Source: Struthio camelus (Eukaryota > Chordata > Aves > Struthioniformes > Struthionidae). From it: a stretch of DNA of 64,000 nt. Positions within the stretch are counted from its first letter, which is position 1; each line of letters opens with the position of its first letter. Location of the stretch: positions 70,069,645-70,133,644 of the forward strand of contig NC_090981.1 in NCBI RefSeq assembly GCF_040807025.1, given 5' to 3'. The notes beneath the pieces are model-generated. The model saw nothing but the letters and a program-made list of their open reading frames with translations. It was not told where the DNA came from and did not search any database. A program made the translations under genes and the position numbers. This document shows, in pieces, positions 59,301 through 64,000 of this stretch.

Positions 59301-61900
59301 GAGGTGATGCACTAAATACTCTGGGGAGGCAAAAGTTGTCCATAAACCAAATGTCTCATGGATAAAAACATCTTTCTCATGACAAACCCAAGTTGACAAT
59401 TCTGCTAATAGGATTAAGGTTCATTAAGGGACTGCTTTCTCTTATAAATCTGGCCCAGATAGCACAGAGCTTTAGATTTTGCTCTGAAAAAGAGGCCCTG
59501 CTTAGTCTTGAATTTCATGTTTCCATTTACCATGTGTGATAGGGATTGATACTGGTCATATTCAGAGTTTCTTTCCCACCTGAAATTAGCTTCATTTTTC
59601 AAAATAATTAATGCAGCTAGACTACATTATCACAAGTTTGAGAACATTTTGCTGTCATAATGTTGTATCATAGAGATGTACATTTTTTTCAGGGCCATAT
59701 AGTACGCATGTACTAATTTCTTTTTTTTTCTGATATAACATATAAAATATATTTTCATAAAGAAAGCAGAGAAAACAGACTTCCAGCCAAGAAATGCTCT
59801 AGAGGCAGACAAACAAATGCAAAAGAGCATATCCTGCAAAATTTACTTGCTTCTGCTGCAAATCAGCACAGCTAAAGTATATGCTTAACAGCTCTGCTGG
59901 CTTAGAGTTGCTGTCCTACCTTGGATTGCCCACCGTTGGCATTGGCAGTTTGGCCCCAGACAACAGTTTGTGTATACCAAAGTCAAAGTGCTGCTGGAGC
60001 CGGAGCCGATCTCCGTTGCTTCTTCTGCGGTGCTATGAGGTAGCAGTGAACTCGTGGGAAGTTGGCCAAAGATGATGGCAGAGAGCTTAATGCCATCTCA
60101 GGATCAAAATAAGCACTACTGATGGGAGACTTTCAAAATCGCAGAGATACACCATGCTTCCCCTGACTTTATGTGGAAGCTGGGCATCTAGCTGTCCTTA
60201 AGCCTTTACAGTTTGCCCCTTTGAGACTTAAAGCCAGGGCCTCACAGGGTACGGTCACGCTGCAGGGAAAGGCTGTACAACATTCGCCTCCGAAAGGAAA
60301 ACAAAGCCTGGCAAAAAATCGAATGGTATCTTTCTACTCATCTAAGTAAAATGCAAGTGTTTAGAGATTTAAGCCTATAATCCAATCAACCACTTAAAAT
60401 CTTGTACTCCATTTTTTTGCATAACTAGTTTTTCTGTAATTAAATGTGCCCTCAGGATAGGTTTACCGCTTTCTTCACTTGTCACTATGCTGAGCACCCA
60501 CCACCCAGAAGTAGTATATTGCAAGTGATTACTGAAGAGCATGGTGGACAATCTGCTCTCTTCCCATATATCCCTGTAAAGGGCACCGGCCATGCATAGC
60601 ACTAACGCATATCCATGCTTCTCCAGGCACGTCCCTTTCTCTTCTAGCTGGATTTTCTGTCCAGAGGAAATCCGAAGATGGACTGTATTTGTCTAGACTT
60701 TATGATGTCAAGCTATAGCTCTGAGTGAGCGTCTACAACTATCAATTGCAGAAATGAAAAACCACCTTTACACACACACACAGTCAGTCCTGCACTTCCA
60801 TCAAGCCCTGTGATTATGCAGGCCGTGTGCTGTGCACAGACAAAACACACAGTTTATCTGCTTCATTTGGGGCTGCACTGTCAATCTGAAAAGCTCAGCA
60901 ACTTTGGTTCATTCCAGACAAGGAGGATTCGTTGCAGATGGTCTGTTGCGTTTGTAGGAGGCACACAGGTCTGATGCCTCCTGGAACCGTGAGACTACCT
61001 AGCGCAGGCAAAGTTACTTCTCTACACGGGCATGAGGACACAATACCAACACCTCTATGTAGTGACAAAGACACCAAAGTTTAAGTACAAGTGTGTGGCC
61101 TTGGTAACCACCTACAAAAGGTTCACGGGGTGATAACCTTCCGTTTAAAGGGGAAGCTCCATTTCAATGAGAAGATACAGGCGTAGCAATAGTCCTTTTT
61201 TGAAGATTAAAAACTGTGTGTCCTCAGATTATTTTAAAAGACAAATGACCTTAAGGAGGGTTGTTGATCTGAAATGAGATGTTATATAAAGCTGTATTGA
61301 CTTCAGATTTGCTTACAAAAGCTTCATTCAGCATATACACTGGGGGGAAGGACTAGTTGAGGTAGCTTAAATGAGGCTTTCTCCACATTTTTCCCTTGTT
61401 TCTTTTTTCCATAGTTCCTGTCTCAAAACATTCTACAATACTTTTTACGTGTACAATTTTCTTTGTTGGAAAGCCAGTTTGTAAGGTTTTGGTCACAAAA
61501 AAAACCCTAACAAACATGTTTTTCAAAGTTAGAGAAAAATATATTTTTAACCTCTGATTATGAATGAGGCCTGCCAAACTTTTTGAATGCAGATGGTATG
61601 ATTTTATCTTAAGTCATAAGGTTGATTCACTTTTCAACCATATCATGATTTGCTTTTAGATTCAAGCACATGAAGGTGTTTTCACCTAACAGTGCTGTAA
61701 TTTTATGAAATTGGCACTAGAGGGCCTTTGATGGCTCAGGTTCAGAATCAGCATCTTAACCACTGCTCCATAGAAAAGACACATCGTTTATGACCTGCAT
61801 TCACATAATCTAATCACTTTGAGCTTAGGTGGCTTCGTTTTCTAATTTTTAATTGTGTGACTGCTAGGTACTTCACTCCTGCCACTTCTGATGTTTCAGT
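53389..61900 (-). other. Probable CPLX4 intron sequence, no exon recognised
   Basis: If the upstream CPLX4 exons lie beyond 64000, this whole stretch is its last intron. It holds no recognisable exon, RNA gene or named repeat. The 57540-58780 part is more GC-rich and has a different texture, but no terminal repeats or protein remnants could be shown. Confidence 0.45.
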
Positions 61901-61924
61901 GGACAGTTCAACAGCCAGAAGAGG

Positions 61925-63245
61925 ATCACAGAATGGTGGAGGTTGGAAGGGGCCATCTAGTCCAACCCCCCCTGCTCAAGCAGAGTCGCCCAGAGCACGT
62001 TGCCCAGGATCGTGTCCAGGCAGGTTTTGAATATCTCCAGCGAAGGAGACTCCACAGCCTCTCTGGGCAACCTGTGCCAGCGCTCAGTCACCCTCACAGG
62101 AAAGCAGCTTTCCCTCGTGTTCAGACAGAACTTGCTGCGTTTCAGTTTCTGCCCATTGCCTCTTGTCCTATCACCAGACGCCACTGAGAAGAGTCTGGCC
62201 CCATCCTCTCGACATCCTCCCTTCAGATACTTGTACATATTGATCAGGTCTCCCCTCAGTCTTCTCTTCTCCAGGCTGAACAGGCCCAGCTCCCTCCGCC
62301 TTTCTTCAGAGGAGAGATGCTCCAGTCCCCTCGTCATCTTTGTAGCCCTCCGCTGGACTCCCTCCAGTAGTGCCATGTCTCTCTTGTCCTGGGGAGCCCA
62401 GAACTGGACACAGGACTCCAGGTGAGGCCTCACCAGGGCTGAGGAGATGGGGAGGATCACCTCCCTCCACCTGCTGGGAACACTCTGCCTAATGCACCCC
62501 AGGAGACCATTGGCCTTCTTGGCCACAGAGGCACATTGCTGGCTCATGTTTAACTTGTTGTCCACCAGGACTCCCAGGTCCTTCTCTGCAGAGCTGCTCT
62601 CCAGCAGGGCAGCCCCCAGCCTGTCCTGGTGCATGGGGTTATTCCTGCCTAGGTGCAGGACCTTGCACTTGCCTATGTTGAACTTCATGAAGTTCCTCTC
62701 CGCCCAGCTCTCCAGCCTGTCCAGGTCCCTCTCAATGGCAGCACAGCCCTCTGGGGTATCAGCCGCTCCTCCCAGTTTAGTATCATCAGCAGACCTGCTG
62801 AGGATGCACTCTGTGCCTTCATCTAGGTCACTGATGAATAAGTTGAACAGGATTGGATCCAGTATTGACCCCTGGGGGACACCACTAGCTACAGGCCTCC
62901 AACTAGACTTTGTGCCACTGATCACAGCCCTCTGAGCTCTGCTGTTCAGCCAGTTTTCAACCCACCTCTCTGTCTGCTCATCTAGCCTGTACTTCATCAG
63001 CTTGCCGATGAAGATGCTATGAGAGACAGTATCAAAAGTCAGTATCAAAGAAGTCCAGGTAGACAACATCCGCTGCTCTCCCCTCATCCACCCAGCCGGT
63101 CATTCCAGCATAGAAGGCTATCAGATTGATTAAGCATGATTTCCCCTTTGTGAATCCACGCTGACTACTTCCGATCACCTTCTTGTCCTTCATATAGTTG
63201 GCAATGGTATATAGGATTAGCTGCTTCTTCAAACAGTTGAGCAGA
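61925..63245 (-). mobile_element. CR1 LINE, 5'-truncated, decayed
   Basis: The complement of this segment aligns with the C-terminal half of CR1 ORF2. Blocks visible are [47 protein letters not shown] in place of FADD (62782-62793), and the tail [18 protein letters not shown] frame break lies near 63045, where a short duplicated 'cagtatcaaa' disrupts the [11 protein letters not shown] motif. The copy is truncated inside the reverse transcriptase and is shorter than the one at 14634-16390. The 3' end at 61925 is marked by 'atcacagaatgg' but lacks a multi-copy tail repeat. Confidence 0.93.
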
Positions 63246-63249
63246 GGAG

Positions 63250-64000
63250 ATGGCAAATGTTTCTGTATTTAGTTGTGCTTGCCACAAACAAAACGTATAA
63301 ATATACAGTTCCATTGCTCAGGTTCAAGGGAACCTTTTAAAATTCCTTAGTCATATATGCCTTTGCTCCCAAGTTGCGATAGGCTAGTGGGCTCAGACCA
63401 AAATCGTGTTAGGGACTGTCAAGAAGTTTAACAATAGGGGTGATGGCGCTCCAGCACTAGAGAGTGTGCCCTGGCATTGAGTCATCTATCAGTTTAGACG
63501 TAGCACTAGATTCACAGAGCACTGAGATACTGTCCAAAAAAAAACCCTCACTCCCAACTGGTAAACTTTTAAAAAATGCATCCTGCTCGAGGAACCCTTC
63601 CCATCTATTTTGTTCTGTCAAGCTGGAGGGGTTGTACTAACCTAGGGCCAGGAGCACCACCAAAAACCCCTGATAGGAAAGGGAGCAAGTGGAGCCATTA
63701 AGCCCACTGCCACTCATGGACAATCAAAAACAAGTGCCCCTGCGGATTCAGATATAGACAGAAGTGACTGAAGGAACCCTCTATTAATTCATGAATTTAT
63801 TTTGAGGAGCATGACAAGTGATAACTGGAAAAGGAATTTGAAAAGATTTGTTGCTGTGGAAGAAGATAGCAGAGATGAGTTGTGCAGAGGTGGCTATAAG
63901 GTCTATGGTCAGTCCTTGAAGATAATGGGAAAGCTATGAAAGCATTCTTCATAGTGAAACTTTCACTGATGGTAACTCACCAAAGGATTTCCGCTTGATT
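63250..64000. other. Right-hand edge, no gene recognised
   Basis: AT-rich DNA without a recognisable exon or repeat. If CPLX4 extends further right, this is still within its intron. Confidence 0.45.

Noticed and set aside
1-64000. CRISPR arrays, tRNA or rRNA genes
   Set aside because: The window is vertebrate nuclear DNA. The tandem arrays lack spacer structure, and no tRNA or rRNA sequence was recognised.

Overview
This is vertebrate nuclear DNA, most probably from a bird, or failing that another archosaur or turtle. The reasons are truncated CR1 LINEs, compact introns, very GC-rich promoter islands and minisatellites, and a GRP precursor whose C-terminal exon has the avian-type ending. Three host genes are read exon by exon with consistent splice phases, and a fourth enters from the right. 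The order SEC11C(+) - GRP(+) - RAX(-) - CPLX4(-) is that of human 18q21.32.

Layout. 1-6250: gene-poor DNA with two old CR1 scraps. 6290-7330: CpG island and SEC11C promoter with two ZNF143-type motifs. 6945-14109: SEC11C in six coding exons, a 177-residue signal peptidase subunit. 14634-16390: a large 5'-truncated CR1 on the minus strand, with one internal stop in the part read. 16400-25380: intergenic, with CpG-rich islands, an exact 80-bp tandem duplication, a GAGCC-type repeat and a G-rich array next to GRP. 25485-30477: TATA box, three coding exons and poly(A) signals of GRP. 30480-39240: GRP-RAX intergenic DNA holding an array with ten CACGTGAC motifs, followed by an array of five CCAAT/GC-box units at 43-44 bp spacing. 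39240-41690: RAX on the minus strand, 314 residues in three coding exons, with a minisatellite in intron 2. 41864-43430: GGCTC pentamers, then a 1.4-kb minisatellite with a higher-order duplication, directly upstream of RAX. 43440-53000: RAX upstream region with simple repeats and non-repetitive AT-richer islands that may be enhancers. 53161-53388: last coding exon of CPLX4, minus strand, ending in a CaaX box. 53400-64000: no coding exon recognised, and a second truncated CR1 at 61925-63245.

The genes do not form a pathway. SEC11C is a housekeeping ER protease subunit, GRP a secreted neuropeptide, RAX an eye-field and retinal transcription factor, and CPLX4 a retinal ribbon-synapse complexin. 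The most unusual part of the window is the run of GC-rich tandem arrays around GRP and RAX, above all the E-box array joined to a CCAAT/GC-box array at 32.2-33.2 kb. Many very long open frames on both strands come from these repeats and are not genes.
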